Positions 40,825 to 49,962 of a stretch of DNA of 64,000 bases are shown here, piece after piece. The stretch is taken from assembly GCF_001592305.1 (NCBI RefSeq), contig NZ_BCWR01000001.1:496001-560000 (forward strand). The letters are read 5' to 3'. The stretch's first letter is position 1. Each line of letters opens with the position of its first letter. Under the pieces are notes generated by a model. It was not told the origin of the DNA, did no database searches, and worked only from the letters and a program-made list of their open reading frames with translations. Source of the stretch: Hydrogenophaga taeniospiralis CCUG 15921 (GTDB lineage Bacteria; Pseudomonadota; Gammaproteobacteria; Burkholderiales; Burkholderiaceae_C). A program made the translations under genes and the position numbers.

Positions 40825-42291
40825 TCAGTCCAGCTGCCCCTGGCAGACGTATTTCACGTGGGTGTAGTCGTCCAGCCCGTGCGTGGAACCTTCGCGGCCG
40901 TAGCCCGATTCCTTGACGCCACCGAAGGGCGCAGCCTCCGATGCGAGCGCGCCTTCGTTGATGCCGACGATGCCGGTTTCCAGCGCCTCGGCCACGCGCC
41001 AGATGCGCCGCACGTCCTGGCTGTAGAAGTACGCGGCCAGGCCGAAGGGTGTGTCGTTGGCTTGGGTCACCACGGTCGCCTCGTCATCGAACACCGCCAT
41101 CGACGCGACCGGTCCGAAGGTTTCTTCACACGAACAGGCCATGCTTGGGTCCACACCCATAAGCACCGTGGGCGCGTAGTAATTGGGGCCGAGGGCCGTG
41201 AGGCGCTCGCCACCGGAGAGCAGCTTCGCCCCACGCGACACGGCGTCCTGCACATGGCGCTCGATCTTTTCCACCGCACGCGCATTGATCATGGGGCCGA
41301 TCTGCGAAGCGGGGTCGCTGGCCGGCCCGACCTTGAGCGCTTCGACACGCGCACAGAGCTTCTGCGCGAACGCTTCCTGCACCTTGCGGTGCACGAACAG
41401 CCGGTTGGGGCTGACGCAGGTCTGACCGCCGTTGCGGAACTTCGCCGCCATCACGCCGTCGACCGCGGCGTCCAGGTCCGCGTCGTCGAAGACGATGAAG
41501 GGCGCGTTGCCACCGAGTTCCAGCGACAGCTTCTTGAGCGTGTCCGCGCTGCGCCGGGCCAGGTGCTTGCCCACCAGCGTGGAGCCGGTGAAGGTGATCT
41601 TGCGCACGCGGCTGTCGTCCAGCCACACGTCCACCACCTCCGGCGTCCTCTCGCGCGAGGCGGTGACGATGTTCAGCACGCCCGGGGGCACCCCGGCCTC
41701 GTTGGCCAGATGCACCAGGGCCAGCGAGGTCAGCGGCGTGTCTTCGGCGGGCTTGCACACCACGGTGCACCCGGCGGCGAGTGCGGGCGCGATCTTGCGG
41801 GCGATCATCGCGGCCGGGAAGTTCCAGGGCGTGATGGCGGCCACCACGCCGATGGGTTCTTTCAGCGCAAACACCTTGCGACCACTGACGTGCGCGGGAA
41901 TGACCTCGCCGTTCAGCCGCGTGGCCTCTTCGCCGAACCACTCGATGTAGCTCGCGGCATAGGCGACCTCGCCCTTGCCCTCGGCCAGCGGCTTGCCCTG
42001 CTCGCGCGAGATGAGCTTGCCCAGGTCGTCCTGGTGCGCCATGACCAGGTCGTTCCAGCGCTTGATGATCGCGGCCCGCTGTTTGGCCGGCACTTTCTTC
42101 CAGGTGGCGAAGGCCCGGTGGGCGGCTTCGAGAGCCGCACCGGCTTCGGCCGCACCCGAGTCGGGCACGCGGGTGATCAGCTCGCCGGTGGCGGGGTCGG
42201 TGACGTCCAGCGTGGACTCGGTGGCAGACCACCGACCGGCGATGAAGTTGGCACTGCGGACCAGGTCCGCACGTTGAAGGGTCAAAGGCAT
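40825..42291 (-). CDS. gabD: Succinate-semialdehyde dehydrogenase-like aldehyde dehydrogenase
   Basis: Predicted 488-aa aldehyde dehydrogenase. Catalytic residues are Asn157 (TPWNFPAAM), Glu258 (SLELGGNAPFIVFDDADLDAAV) and Cys292 (GQTCVSPNR). The sequences REQGKPLAEGKGEV and SYIEWFGEEATRLNGEVIP match GabD-type enzymes that oxidise succinate semialdehyde or glutarate semialdehyde. It is the last gene of a leftward operon and ends close to the convergent LysR gene. Semialdehyde from amine oxidation upstream in the operon is a plausible substrate. Confidence 0.88.
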   Translation of the reverse strand: MPLTLQRADLVRSANFIAGRWSATESTLDVTDPATGELITRVPDSGAAEAGAALEAAHRAFATWKKVPAKQRAAIIKRWNDLVMAHQDDLGKLISREQGKPLAEGKGEVAYAASYIEWFGEEATRLNGEVIPAHVSGRKVFALKEPIGVVAAITPWNFPAAMIARKIAPALAAGCTVVCKPAEDTPLTSLALVHLANEAGVPPGVLNIVTASRERTPEVVDVWLDDSRVRKITFTGSTLVGKHLARRSADTLKKLSLELGGNAPFIVFDDADLDAAVDGVMAAKFRNGGQTCVSPNRLFVHRKVQEAFAQKLCARVEALKVGPASDPASQIGPMINARAVEKIERHVQDAVSRGAKLLSGGERLTALGPNYYAPTVLMGVDPSMACSCEETFGPVASMAVFDDEATVVTQANDTPFGLAAYFYSQDVRRIWRVAEALETGIVGINEGALASEAAPFGGVKESGYGREGSTHGLDDYTHVKYVCQGQLD

Positions 42292-42333
42292 GGCAGTGAT
42301 GGAGTGAGTGAAGAGTGGAAGAAGGGCGCCGGA

Positions 42334-43422
42334 TCAGGCCCCCGCGACCAGTGCCGCGATCGCCTCGCCGACCTGCGTGGTGTTGGCCGTTCCGCCCAGG
42401 TCGGGCGTGCGCGGCCCCGTCCTCAGGACTTGCTCGATGGCGGCCACGATGGCGTCGTGCGCCGCGCGGCCCGCACCCTCGCCATGCGTGAGGAAATCCA
42501 GCATCAGTGCGCCCGACCAGATCATGGCGATCGGGTTGGCGATGTTCTGGCCGTAGATGTCGGGCGCCGAGCCGTGCACCGGCTCGAACAGGCTGGGAAA
42601 ATCGCGTTCGGGGTTGAGGTTGGCCGATGGGGCCAGGCCTATCGTCCCGGTGGTGGCGGGGCCGAGATCGGAGAGGATGTCGCCGAACAGGTTGGTGGCG
42701 GCCACCACGTCGAAGCGGCCCGGTTGCAGCACGAAGCGCGCGGTGAGGATGTCGATGTGCTGCTTGTCCAGCGTGACCTCGGGGTAATCCTTGGCGACGG
42801 CGTCGGCGCGCTGGTCCCACCACGGCATGCTGATGGCGATGCCGTTGCTCTTGGTCGCCAGGGTCACGTGCTTCTTGCTGCGGCTTTGGGCCAGGTCGAA
42901 GGCGAACTTCAGGAGGCGGTGGGCACCGTGGCGCGAGTAGACCGATTCCTGGATGACGACCTCGCGGTCGGTACCTTCGTACATGATGCCGCCGAGCGAG
43001 GTGTATTCGCCCTCGGTGTTCTCGCGCACCACGAGGTAGTCGATGTCACCGGGCTTGCGGCCGGCCAGTGGGCAGGGCACGCCTTCAAACAGGCGCACCG
43101 GCCGCAGGTTGATGTACTGGTCGAACTCGCGGCGGAACTTGAGCAGCGAGCCCCAGAGCGACACGTGGTCCGGCACGGTGGCGGGCCAGCCGACCGCGCC
43201 GAAGTAGATCGCGTCCATGCCCGAGAGCTGCGCCTTCCAGTCGTCCGGCATCATCTGTCCGTGGGCGGCGTGGTAGTCGCAGCTGGCCCATTCAAAGGTG
43301 TGGCATTCAAGCTCGAAGCCGAAGCGCTGGGCGGCAGCCTGCACCACGCGCAGGCCTTCGGGCATCACTTCCTTGCCGATGCCGTCACCGGCCAGAACGG
43401 CGATCCGAAAAATCGGGTTCAT
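42334..43422 (-). CDS. ttuC: Tartrate/D-malate dehydrogenase
   Basis: Predicted 362-aa member of the isocitrate/isopropylmalate dehydrogenase family, TtuC/DmlA group. IAVLAGDGIGKEVMPEGLRV opens it, LRPVRLFEGVPCPLAGRKP and VVRENTEGEYTSLGG carry substrate-binding residues, and AATNLFGDILSDLGPA supplies the metal-binding aspartates. EPVHGSAPDIYGQNIANPIA closes the NAD site. These enzymes oxidatively decarboxylate D-malate or convert tartrate using NAD and Mn. It lies 42 bases before gabD and 18 bases after the ABC ATPase gene. Four-carbon hydroxy acids may thus be formed or used by this operon. Confidence 0.9.
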   Translation of the reverse strand: MNPIFRIAVLAGDGIGKEVMPEGLRVVQAAAQRFGFELECHTFEWASCDYHAAHGQMMPDDWKAQLSGMDAIYFGAVGWPATVPDHVSLWGSLLKFRREFDQYINLRPVRLFEGVPCPLAGRKPGDIDYLVVRENTEGEYTSLGGIMYEGTDREVVIQESVYSRHGAHRLLKFAFDLAQSRSKKHVTLATKSNGIAISMPWWDQRADAVAKDYPEVTLDKQHIDILTARFVLQPGRFDVVAATNLFGDILSDLGPATTGTIGLAPSANLNPERDFPSLFEPVHGSAPDIYGQNIANPIAMIWSGALMLDFLTHGEGAGRAAHDAIVAAIEQVLRTGPRTPDLGGTANTTQVGEAIAALVAGA

Positions 43423-43440
43423 GAAACGCTTCTCCTTGGT

Positions 43441-45069
43441 TCAAGTCGCCAGCGCAGCAGCAGGCAGGGCGGCATCGCGTTCGTCCAGCCAGCCCTGGCG
43501 CATCTCGGGCACCGACGCCGCCAGCAACTCGTAGTACGGGTGGTGCGGACCGCGTTCAAAGTCGGCACGCGCCACCTGGTCGAGCTTGCGGCCATGCTGC
43601 ATGACGATGATCTCGTCGCACACCGACTTCACGGTGTGCAGGTCGTGGCTGATGAAGAGGTAGGACACGCCCAGCTCGCGCCGCAGGTCGGCCATCAGCT
43701 CCAGCACCGCCGCACCCACCACGGTGTCCAGGGCCGAGGTCACCTCGTCACAGAGGATCAGCTCGGGCTCGGCGGCCAGGGCACGGGCCAGGTTCACGCG
43801 CTGCTTTTGTCCGCCCGACAGGCCGCCGGGCAGCCGCTGCGCGACCGAGCGCGGCAGCCGCACCAGATCCAGCAGTTCGTGGATGCGCTTGTGCAGCGCC
43901 GGCCCCTTCAATCCCTTGTAGAACTGCAAGGGCCGCGCCAGGATGCGCTCGATGCTCTGGGACGGGTTCAAGGCCGTGTCCGCCATCTGGAACACGATCT
44001 GGATCTGCCGCAGCTCTTCCTTGCTGCGCTGGCGCACCTCGGGCTGGAGCGGGCGCCCCTTGAACAGGATGCTGCCGTGGCACGGAGCAATCAAACCCGC
44101 GATGGCGCGGGCCAGCGTGGTCTTGCCGGACCCGGACTCACCGATCACCCCGATGGCCTGCCCCTTGTGGAGCTTGAAGTTGATGTCTTCCAGAATCAGC
44201 ACCGGGGGCTTGCCTTGCGCATTGAGCGCGCCGTACCCGGCCGAGAGCTCGCTCACTTCCAGCAGCAACTCGCCCTTGCGCACCTCGGTGGTGAGCGGGG
44301 CCGGGCGGGCCGCCGCCAGCAGACTCCGCGTGTACTCGTGGGCGGGTTGGGACAGGATGCCCGCAGTGGTGTTGATCTCCTGCGCTTGGCCATTGCGCAG
44401 CACGAGGATGTGGTCCGCCATCTGCGCCACCACCGCCAGGTCGTGGCTCACGTACACCGCCGTGGCGCGGCGCTCGCGCACCACACGGCGGAAGGCGCGC
44501 AGCACCTCGATCTGCGTGGTCACGTCCAGTGCGGTGGTGGGCTCGTCCAAGATCACCAGTTCGGGATCCGTGATAAGCGCCATGGCCGCCATCAGGCGCT
44601 GCAGCTGACCGCCCGAGACCTGGTGGGGGTAGCGCTGGCCGATGGTGTCGGGATTGGGCAAGGCCAGCTCCTTGAACAGCTGCACGGCCTTCTTCTCCGC
44701 CTGCGCCCGCGACATCGTGCCGTGGATGCGCGTGGGCTCAACCACCTGATCCATGATGCTGCGCGAGGGGTCGAACGAAGCGGCAGCGCTTTGGGCGATG
44801 TAGGAAACCATCCTCCCGCGCAGCGCCCGCAGTGGTTGCGCGCCGAGCGAGAGCACGTCCTTGTCACCGATGCGCACGCTACCACCGCTGATCTGGCACC
44901 CGCGGCGCACATGCCCCATGAGGGCGAGTGCCGTGGTGGTTTTTCCGGAACCCGATTCGCCGATCAGCGCGAGCACTTCGCCCGGACGGATGGTGAAGCT
45001 CAGTTGGTCGACCAGCGTGGCATCGCCAGCGCTGACCGTGAGCTTGTCAACAACGACCAGTGAGCCCAT
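43441..45069 (-). CDS. Fused dipeptide/oligopeptide ABC transporter ATPase (DppD-DppF type)
   Basis: Predicted 542-aa protein with two ABC domains in one chain. Walker A motifs GESGSGKT occur at 37-44 and 310-317. The signatures are VSGGQLQR (151-158) and LSGGQKQR in the second half; Walker B is LVILDEPTTALD in the first and LILCDEVTSALD in the second. A peptide-transporter-specific C-terminal extension follows each domain. ATG 45069 is preceded by GGGAGGG and lies 1 base after the permease stop; a GTG 7 codons earlier is possible. It powers import with the adjacent permeases and receptor. Confidence 0.9.
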   Translation of the reverse strand: MGSLVVVDKLTVSAGDATLVDQLSFTIRPGEVLALIGESGSGKTTTALALMGHVRRGCQISGGSVRIGDKDVLSLGAQPLRALRGRMVSYIAQSAAASFDPSRSIMDQVVEPTRIHGTMSRAQAEKKAVQLFKELALPNPDTIGQRYPHQVSGGQLQRLMAAMALITDPELVILDEPTTALDVTTQIEVLRAFRRVVRERRATAVYVSHDLAVVAQMADHILVLRNGQAQEINTTAGILSQPAHEYTRSLLAAARPAPLTTEVRKGELLLEVSELSAGYGALNAQGKPPVLILEDINFKLHKGQAIGVIGESGSGKTTLARAIAGLIAPCHGSILFKGRPLQPEVRQRSKEELRQIQIVFQMADTALNPSQSIERILARPLQFYKGLKGPALHKRIHELLDLVRLPRSVAQRLPGGLSGGQKQRVNLARALAAEPELILCDEVTSALDTVVGAAVLELMADLRRELGVSYLFISHDLHTVKSVCDEIIVMQHGRKLDQVARADFERGPHHPYYELLAASVPEMRQGWLDERDAALPAAALAT

Positions 45070-45070
45070 T

Positions 45071-45946
45071 TCAGCGCCCTCCCCGTTCACGGGCCGCGCG
45101 GCCCGGCAGATTGTCGATGACCAGGTTGACGGAAATCGTCAGGCTGGCAATAGCGATCGAAGGCGCGATCACCGAGGCACCACCGTCGGCCAGCACCTCG
45201 ATGTTCTCGCGCACCAGCGAGCCCCAGTCGGCCTCGGGCGGCTGGATGCCCAGGCCCAGAAAGCTCATGCTGGCCAGCAGCAGCACCACGTAGACGAAGC
45301 GCAGCCCGAAGTCGGCCAGCATGGGGCCGGTGATGTTGGGCAGGATCTCGTACAGCATCACGTAACCGGTTCTCTCGCCGCGCGTGCGCGCCACGGTCAC
45401 GTAGTCCAGCGCGTTGATGTTGACCGCCAGCGAGCGCGCGATCCGGAAGGCCCCGGGCAGGTAGATGATGGCCGCGGTGACGATGAGCATGGTCACCGAC
45501 GAACCGAAGCTGGCCACCATCAGCAGCGCAAACATCTTGCTGGGGATCGCGGTCAGCGTGTCCAGCACGCGGCTGAGCACGCTGTCGGTCCAGCGGCCGG
45601 TGGCCGCCGCCAGCAGGGCCAGCAGCGTGCCGCTGCCGCTGGCCAGCAGCGTCGCGACAAAGGCCACGCCCACGGTGTAGCGTGCGCCTTCGATCACCCG
45701 CGCCAGCATGTCGCGGCCGAGGTAGTCGGTGCCCAGCCAGTGCGCGGCGCTGATGGGCGCAAACACCTCGCCCCCGTCGGCGGCCCCGGTCTGCGACAGC
45801 AGCGACGGTCCGAAGATCGCGGCCCCGGCCCAGAACAGCACGACGACCAGGCCGATCCAGCCGGTGAGTCCGAAATGGGCCAGCCGCCGCAACCAGCGGC
45901 GTCCGGCCGGCCGATCGGGGGCGCTGCCCTGAATGGCATTGCTCAT
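45071..45946 (-). CDS. Peptide-type ABC transporter permease (DppC family)
   Basis: Predicted 291-aa inner-membrane permease with an N-terminal helix (about 27-48) and five further helices. HWLGTDYLGRDMLARVIEGAR is the DppC signature, and the coupling loop DYVTVARTRGERTGYVMLYEILPNI contacts the ATPase. ATG 45946 is chosen because AAGGA lies 8-12 bases before it; an ATG at 45961, which overlaps the DppB stop, is an alternative start. The neighbours are the DppB-like permease and the fused ATPase. Confidence 0.9.
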   Translation of the reverse strand: MSNAIQGSAPDRPAGRRWLRRLAHFGLTGWIGLVVVLFWAGAAIFGPSLLSQTGAADGGEVFAPISAAHWLGTDYLGRDMLARVIEGARYTVGVAFVATLLASGSGTLLALLAAATGRWTDSVLSRVLDTLTAIPSKMFALLMVASFGSSVTMLIVTAAIIYLPGAFRIARSLAVNINALDYVTVARTRGERTGYVMLYEILPNITGPMLADFGLRFVYVVLLLASMSFLGLGIQPPEADWGSLVRENIEVLADGGASVIAPSIAIASLTISVNLVIDNLPGRAARERGGR

Positions 45947-45957
45947 GGCGAAGTCCT

Positions 45958-46914
45958 TCATGCGTGCCTCAGACGGGGGTTGGCCACGATGCCGCACAGG
46001 TCGGCCAGCGTGACCAGGAACAGATAGCCGGCGCAGAACAGCATGGTGCAGGCCTGCACCAGCGGGATGTCGCGCTGCGTGACGCCTTCCACCATCAGCT
46101 TGGCGATGCCGGGGTAGTTGAAGATGGTCTCGACGATGATCACGCCGCCCAGCAGGTACGACAGGCTCAGCGCCACCGCGTTGGCGATCGGACCCACGGC
46201 ATTGGGCAGCGCGTGCGCGAGCACGGTGCGCATGGGCGAGGCGCCCTTGAGGCGCACCATCTCGATATAGGGGGCCTCCAGCTGGTCGATCACGGCGGCG
46301 CGCGTCATGCGCATCATCTGCGCCACGATGACGCAGGTCAGCGTCACCACGGGCATGGCGAAGGCACGCAGCATCTGGCCCACGGATTCGATGTCGCTGA
46401 CGTAGGACAGTGCGGGCAGCCAGCGCAGATGCACGGCAAACACCAGCACCGCCAGGGTGGCCACCAGAAACTCCGGCACCGAGACCACGGAGACCGCCGC
46501 GGTGGAGACGCTGCGGTCGAACCAGGAGCCCCGCCAGACCGCCGCCGAGATGCCCAGCGTCAGGGCAATGGGTACCGAGAACAGCGCGGTCACGGCCGCC
46601 AGCAGCAGCGAGTTCGGCAGCCGGCTGGCAATGAGTTCCACCACCGGCACGCGGGCCGTGGACGAGACGCCCAGGTCGCCCTGGGCGAGCCCGCCAAGCC
46701 AGCGCAGGTAGCGCTCGTGGGCCGGCGCGTCCAGCCCCAGCTGGGCACGCAGCTCGGCCAGCACCTCGGGCGTGGCCTCCTGCCCCAGTTGCTCTTGCGC
46801 CGCGTCGCCCGGCAGCACGGAGGTGATGGCAAACACCACCGCCGACACCGCCAGCAGCGACAGCAGCGCCAGGCCGACGCGCTGCGCGACCAGTTTGAAC
46901 AGGATGCCGTTCAT
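45958..46914 (-). CDS. Peptide-type ABC transporter permease (DppB family)
   Basis: Predicted 318-aa permease with six transmembrane helices. The first helix and loop (VAQRVGLALLSLLAVSAVVFAI followed by TSVLPGDAA) and GLDAPAHERYLRWLGGLAQGDLG are classic DppB features. The EMVRLKGASPMRTVLAHALPNA loop is the EAA-type coupling region for the ATPase. It follows the receptor gene by 16 bases and precedes the DppC-like permease, the canonical order. Confidence 0.9.
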   Translation of the reverse strand: MNGILFKLVAQRVGLALLSLLAVSAVVFAITSVLPGDAAQEQLGQEATPEVLAELRAQLGLDAPAHERYLRWLGGLAQGDLGVSSTARVPVVELIASRLPNSLLLAAVTALFSVPIALTLGISAAVWRGSWFDRSVSTAAVSVVSVPEFLVATLAVLVFAVHLRWLPALSYVSDIESVGQMLRAFAMPVVTLTCVIVAQMMRMTRAAVIDQLEAPYIEMVRLKGASPMRTVLAHALPNAVGPIANAVALSLSYLLGGVIIVETIFNYPGIAKLMVEGVTQRDIPLVQACTMLFCAGYLFLVTLADLCGIVANPRLRHA

Positions 46915-46930
46915 GGCCTTGGCATCCGCT

Positions 46931-48559
46931 TCAGGCCGCCGCGTCGAGCCACACGTGCTCGGCGAAGGAGGTGCCCATCATGCCGCCAATCGGAATCGGC
47001 GACAGACCCTTGAGCTGCTTGCTGTGGCCGTCGAGGCTGGAGGTGAAGAACGGGATGCCGATGCCACCGTCCTGGTGGATCATCACCTGCATGTCGGCGT
47101 ACATCTGGGCGCGCTTGGTCTGGTCGGTTTCGCCGCGCGCCGCCACCAGCAGCTGGTCGAACTTCTCGTTCTTCCAGCCTGCCTCGTTCCAGGGTGCGTC
47201 GGACTTGAAGAACAGGGTCAGGGCCAGGTCGGCGCTGGGACGGGTGTTGATGTTGCCGAAACCCACCGGGTGCTTCATCCAGTGCGTGGACCAGTAGCCG
47301 TCGGCGGGCATGCGTTTGACGTCCAGGTTGAGCCCGATCTGTTTGGCGGCGTGCTGCATGACCAGCGCCGTCTCGACCGAGTTGGTCGCGGCCGGCGAGG
47401 CCACCACCGGAATGGGCGCACTGCCCAGGTTGGCCTTCTGCAGGTGCCACTTGGCCTTTTCCGGGTCGTACGCACGCTGCGGCAGGCCCTTGAAGAAGAA
47501 GCGGTTGTTCGAAGCGATGGGCTGATCGTTGGCCACCACCCCGCGGCCGAGCTGGATGGACTTGAGCAGTTGCTCGCGGTTGAACAGGTGCTTCATGGCC
47601 AGCACGAAGTCCGGGTTGTTGCCCGGGCTGCTGTCGCGTCGCATGATGAGGTTGGTGTACGACGTGGCCTTGGTCTCGAAGATGGTGTGCGTGCCGCTGG
47701 CCAGCACGCGATTGATCGAGCGCGGCGACACTGCCACCACCAGATCCAGCTGGCCGGAGAGCAGCGCGTTGACGCGCGCCGATTCGTCGGAAATGCCGAC
47801 GAGTTCGATCTCGTCCAGGTAGGGGCGGTTGGGCTTCCAGTAGTTGTCGTTGCGCACCGCGATCGAGCGCTCCCCGGGCTTGAACTCCTTGACCTTGAAG
47901 GGTCCGGTGCCGATGCCGGCGGCGAAGTTGGTGGTACCTTCCGGGACGATGTGGAAGTGGTAGGTGCCCAGGATCACGGGCAGGTCGGCGTTGGGCGAGG
48001 TCAGGCGGAAGGTCACCTCGTTGGGGCCGGTCGCGGTCACGGACTCGATCTGGTCGGCCAGCACCTTGGCCCGCGAAGCGGTCGCCGGGTCCTTGTGCCG
48101 CATCATTGAGAACACCACGTCGGCCGGCGTCAGCGGCTTGCCGTTGTGAAAGGTCACGCCCTTGCGCAGCTTGAACACCCAGGTCTGCGCGTCCTTGGTG
48201 GTGAACTCTTCGGCCAGCTGCGGCTGCGGGCTCAGGCTGCCGTCCAGCACGGTCAGGCCGTTGTAGAACATGAAACCGCGGCAGTAGTCGACGTGACTGG
48301 ACTGACGGGCCGGGTCCAGCGTGTCGTTCACACCCGAGGATGAGCTGGCCACCTTGATGCGACCGCCCTTCTTCGGCGTCTGCGCATGGGCTGTGGTGGC
48401 CAGCGACGCGATGCCGCCCGCCAGCGTGGCCTGCATGCCCCCCGCCGTCAGCATGGCCAGCACGTCGCGGCGTGTGGCGCCGCGCTTGAGCGAGTCCATC
48501 ATGCGGACGCTCTCGCTGGGACCGACAAGTTCCTGAAACTGTTTCTGCTTCTCGCTCAT
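46931..48559 (-). CDS. Peptide-type ABC transporter substrate-binding protein, Tat-exported
   Basis: Predicted 542-aa periplasmic receptor of the DppA/OppA (SBP_bac_5) family. An unusually long N-terminus precedes a twin-arginine signal (GATRRDVLAMLTAGGMQATL, Arg30-Arg31), with likely cleavage at AHA/Q near residue 59. VFKLRKGVTFHNGKPLTPADVVFSM is the family hallmark and GTGPFKVKEFKPGERSIAVRNDNYW the second. Such receptors carry peptides but also opines, polyamine conjugates and nickel chelates. The neighbouring amine oxidase and aldehyde dehydrogenases suggest an amine-containing ligand. Confidence 0.9.
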   Translation of the reverse strand: MSEKQKQFQELVGPSESVRMMDSLKRGATRRDVLAMLTAGGMQATLAGGIASLATTAHAQTPKKGGRIKVASSSSGVNDTLDPARQSSHVDYCRGFMFYNGLTVLDGSLSPQPQLAEEFTTKDAQTWVFKLRKGVTFHNGKPLTPADVVFSMMRHKDPATASRAKVLADQIESVTATGPNEVTFRLTSPNADLPVILGTYHFHIVPEGTTNFAAGIGTGPFKVKEFKPGERSIAVRNDNYWKPNRPYLDEIELVGISDESARVNALLSGQLDLVVAVSPRSINRVLASGTHTIFETKATSYTNLIMRRDSSPGNNPDFVLAMKHLFNREQLLKSIQLGRGVVANDQPIASNNRFFFKGLPQRAYDPEKAKWHLQKANLGSAPIPVVASPAATNSVETALVMQHAAKQIGLNLDVKRMPADGYWSTHWMKHPVGFGNINTRPSADLALTLFFKSDAPWNEAGWKNEKFDQLLVAARGETDQTKRAQMYADMQVMIHQDGGIGIPFFTSSLDGHSKQLKGLSPIPIGGMMGTSFAEHVWLDAAA

Positions 48560-48635
48560 GGTGTGCTCCTCGTTTGAAAATTGCAGTTGCGTGGGGGGTC
48601 AGAGAGATCATTCGGGCCCGAAGGCCATATCAACA

Positions 48636-49928
48636 TCAAGCCAGCCGGTCCTTCAACCGGAAGTACAAGCCCACAGCGGGCAGGAACCAGGGAGGGCCGA
48701 AGTGGCCCGGTATGGCCGGCCAGGACCGGTCTTTCCACGGATTCGCATCTTCGTTGCCGGCCATCACCTCGGCCATGCGCTGGCCCATGAGCACCGACAT
48801 CTGCGTTCCATGGCCGCTGTAGCCCATGGAATAGAACAGCCCGTCGCGTTCGCCCGCATGGGGCAGGCGGTCCTGCGTTATGTCCACCAGGCCGCCCCAG
48901 CAGTAGTCGAGCCGGACCTTGCCCAGCTGCGGGAAGGTTTCGGCCAGGCCCTGGCGCAGCACCTCGCCGCTGGCGGCGTCGGAGGTGGGGCTGGAGATGG
49001 CAAAGCGAGCACGCCCACCGAACACCAACCGGTGGTCCTCGGTGAGGCGGAAGTAGTGGTGGATGTTGGCGATGGTGGTGTAGGTGCGGCGCTGGGCCAG
49101 CAAGGCGTTCGCGCGCTCGGCCCCCAGGGGTTCGGTCACCACGATGAAGCTGCCGATGGGCACGATGCGCCGGCGCAGCCAGCCAAAGCTGCCGTAGCCG
49201 CCGTGGCGCGAAGCCCCCGTGGCCAGCAGCACCTGGTTGGCCCGCACCACCCCGCGCTCGGTGTGCAGCCGGTGCACCTGGCCTTGCACCCGCTCCACGC
49301 GGTTGACCCTAGTACCGGTGTGGATCTGTGCGCCCTGGCGCTGCGCCGCCTGGGCCAGGCCCTGGGCAAAGCGCCCCATGTGCATCTGCGCGCTGCGTGG
49401 GTACAGCAGACCGCCCACGAAGCGTTCGCTCTGCACCTCCGAGCGCACCTCATCGGCGCCCAGCACGCGCACGTCGGTGTCGACGCCATCGGCCACGAGA
49501 CGCTCGGCGCTGCGGTGCAGCGCGTCCACCTGGTAGGCCTTGGTGGCGAGCTTGAGCTTGCCGTGGCGCAGAAACCCGCAGTCGATGTGCTCCTGCTGCA
49601 CCAGCCGCTCCACCGCATCGACCGCGCTGTCGTAGGCGTGGTACCAGGCGCGGGCCCGTTCAACGCCCACCCTGTCCGCCACCTCGACGTAATCCAGGGC
49701 CAGACCGTTGTTCACATGGCCGCCGTTGCGGCCGGAGGCCTCCGGCGCCACCGTGGCACCGGCTTCAAGCACGACCACCGAGGCGCCGCGCCGCGCCAGC
49801 TGCAGGGCAGCGGACAGGCCCGTGAAGCCGCCGCCCACGATGGCCACATCCACCTGCGCGGGCAGGCCCTGCGCCGAGGCCACGGGTGTCGCCGGGAGCG
49901 AGTCGTTCCAGTAGGAGTCGAGCTTCAT
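48636..49928 (-). CDS. FAD-dependent amine oxidoreductase, PuuB-like
   Basis: Predicted 430-aa DAO-family flavoenzyme. The FAD site is VAIVGGGFTGLSAALQLA (GxGxxG at 32-37), followed by VVLEAGATVAPEASGRNGGHVNNG, where GRNGG is typical of gamma-glutamylputrescine oxidase and related secondary-amine oxidases. VRLDYCWGGLVDITQDRLPHAG and YSMGYSGHGTQMSVLMGQRMAE complete the flavin pocket. ATG 49928 opens MKLDSYWNDSLP, a usual PuuB-like start. The likely reaction is amine oxidation to an aldehyde, with the aldehyde dehydrogenases of this operon acting next. Confidence 0.88.
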   Translation of the reverse strand: MKLDSYWNDSLPATPVASAQGLPAQVDVAIVGGGFTGLSAALQLARRGASVVVLEAGATVAPEASGRNGGHVNNGLALDYVEVADRVGVERARAWYHAYDSAVDAVERLVQQEHIDCGFLRHGKLKLATKAYQVDALHRSAERLVADGVDTDVRVLGADEVRSEVQSERFVGGLLYPRSAQMHMGRFAQGLAQAAQRQGAQIHTGTRVNRVERVQGQVHRLHTERGVVRANQVLLATGASRHGGYGSFGWLRRRIVPIGSFIVVTEPLGAERANALLAQRRTYTTIANIHHYFRLTEDHRLVFGGRARFAISSPTSDAASGEVLRQGLAETFPQLGKVRLDYCWGGLVDITQDRLPHAGERDGLFYSMGYSGHGTQMSVLMGQRMAEVMAGNEDANPWKDRSWPAIPGHFGPPWFLPAVGLYFRLKDRLA

Positions 49929-49962
49929 GATGCTTCGTGGGTTGATGGCGTCGACACGTGGA

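Noticed and set aside
40786-45063. 1400-codon open frame on the + strand opposite aldehyde dehydrogenase, TtuC and ABC genes
   Set aside because: It has the same antisense composition effect and no recognisable domain. The - strand genes have catalytic motifs and ribosome-binding sites throughout.
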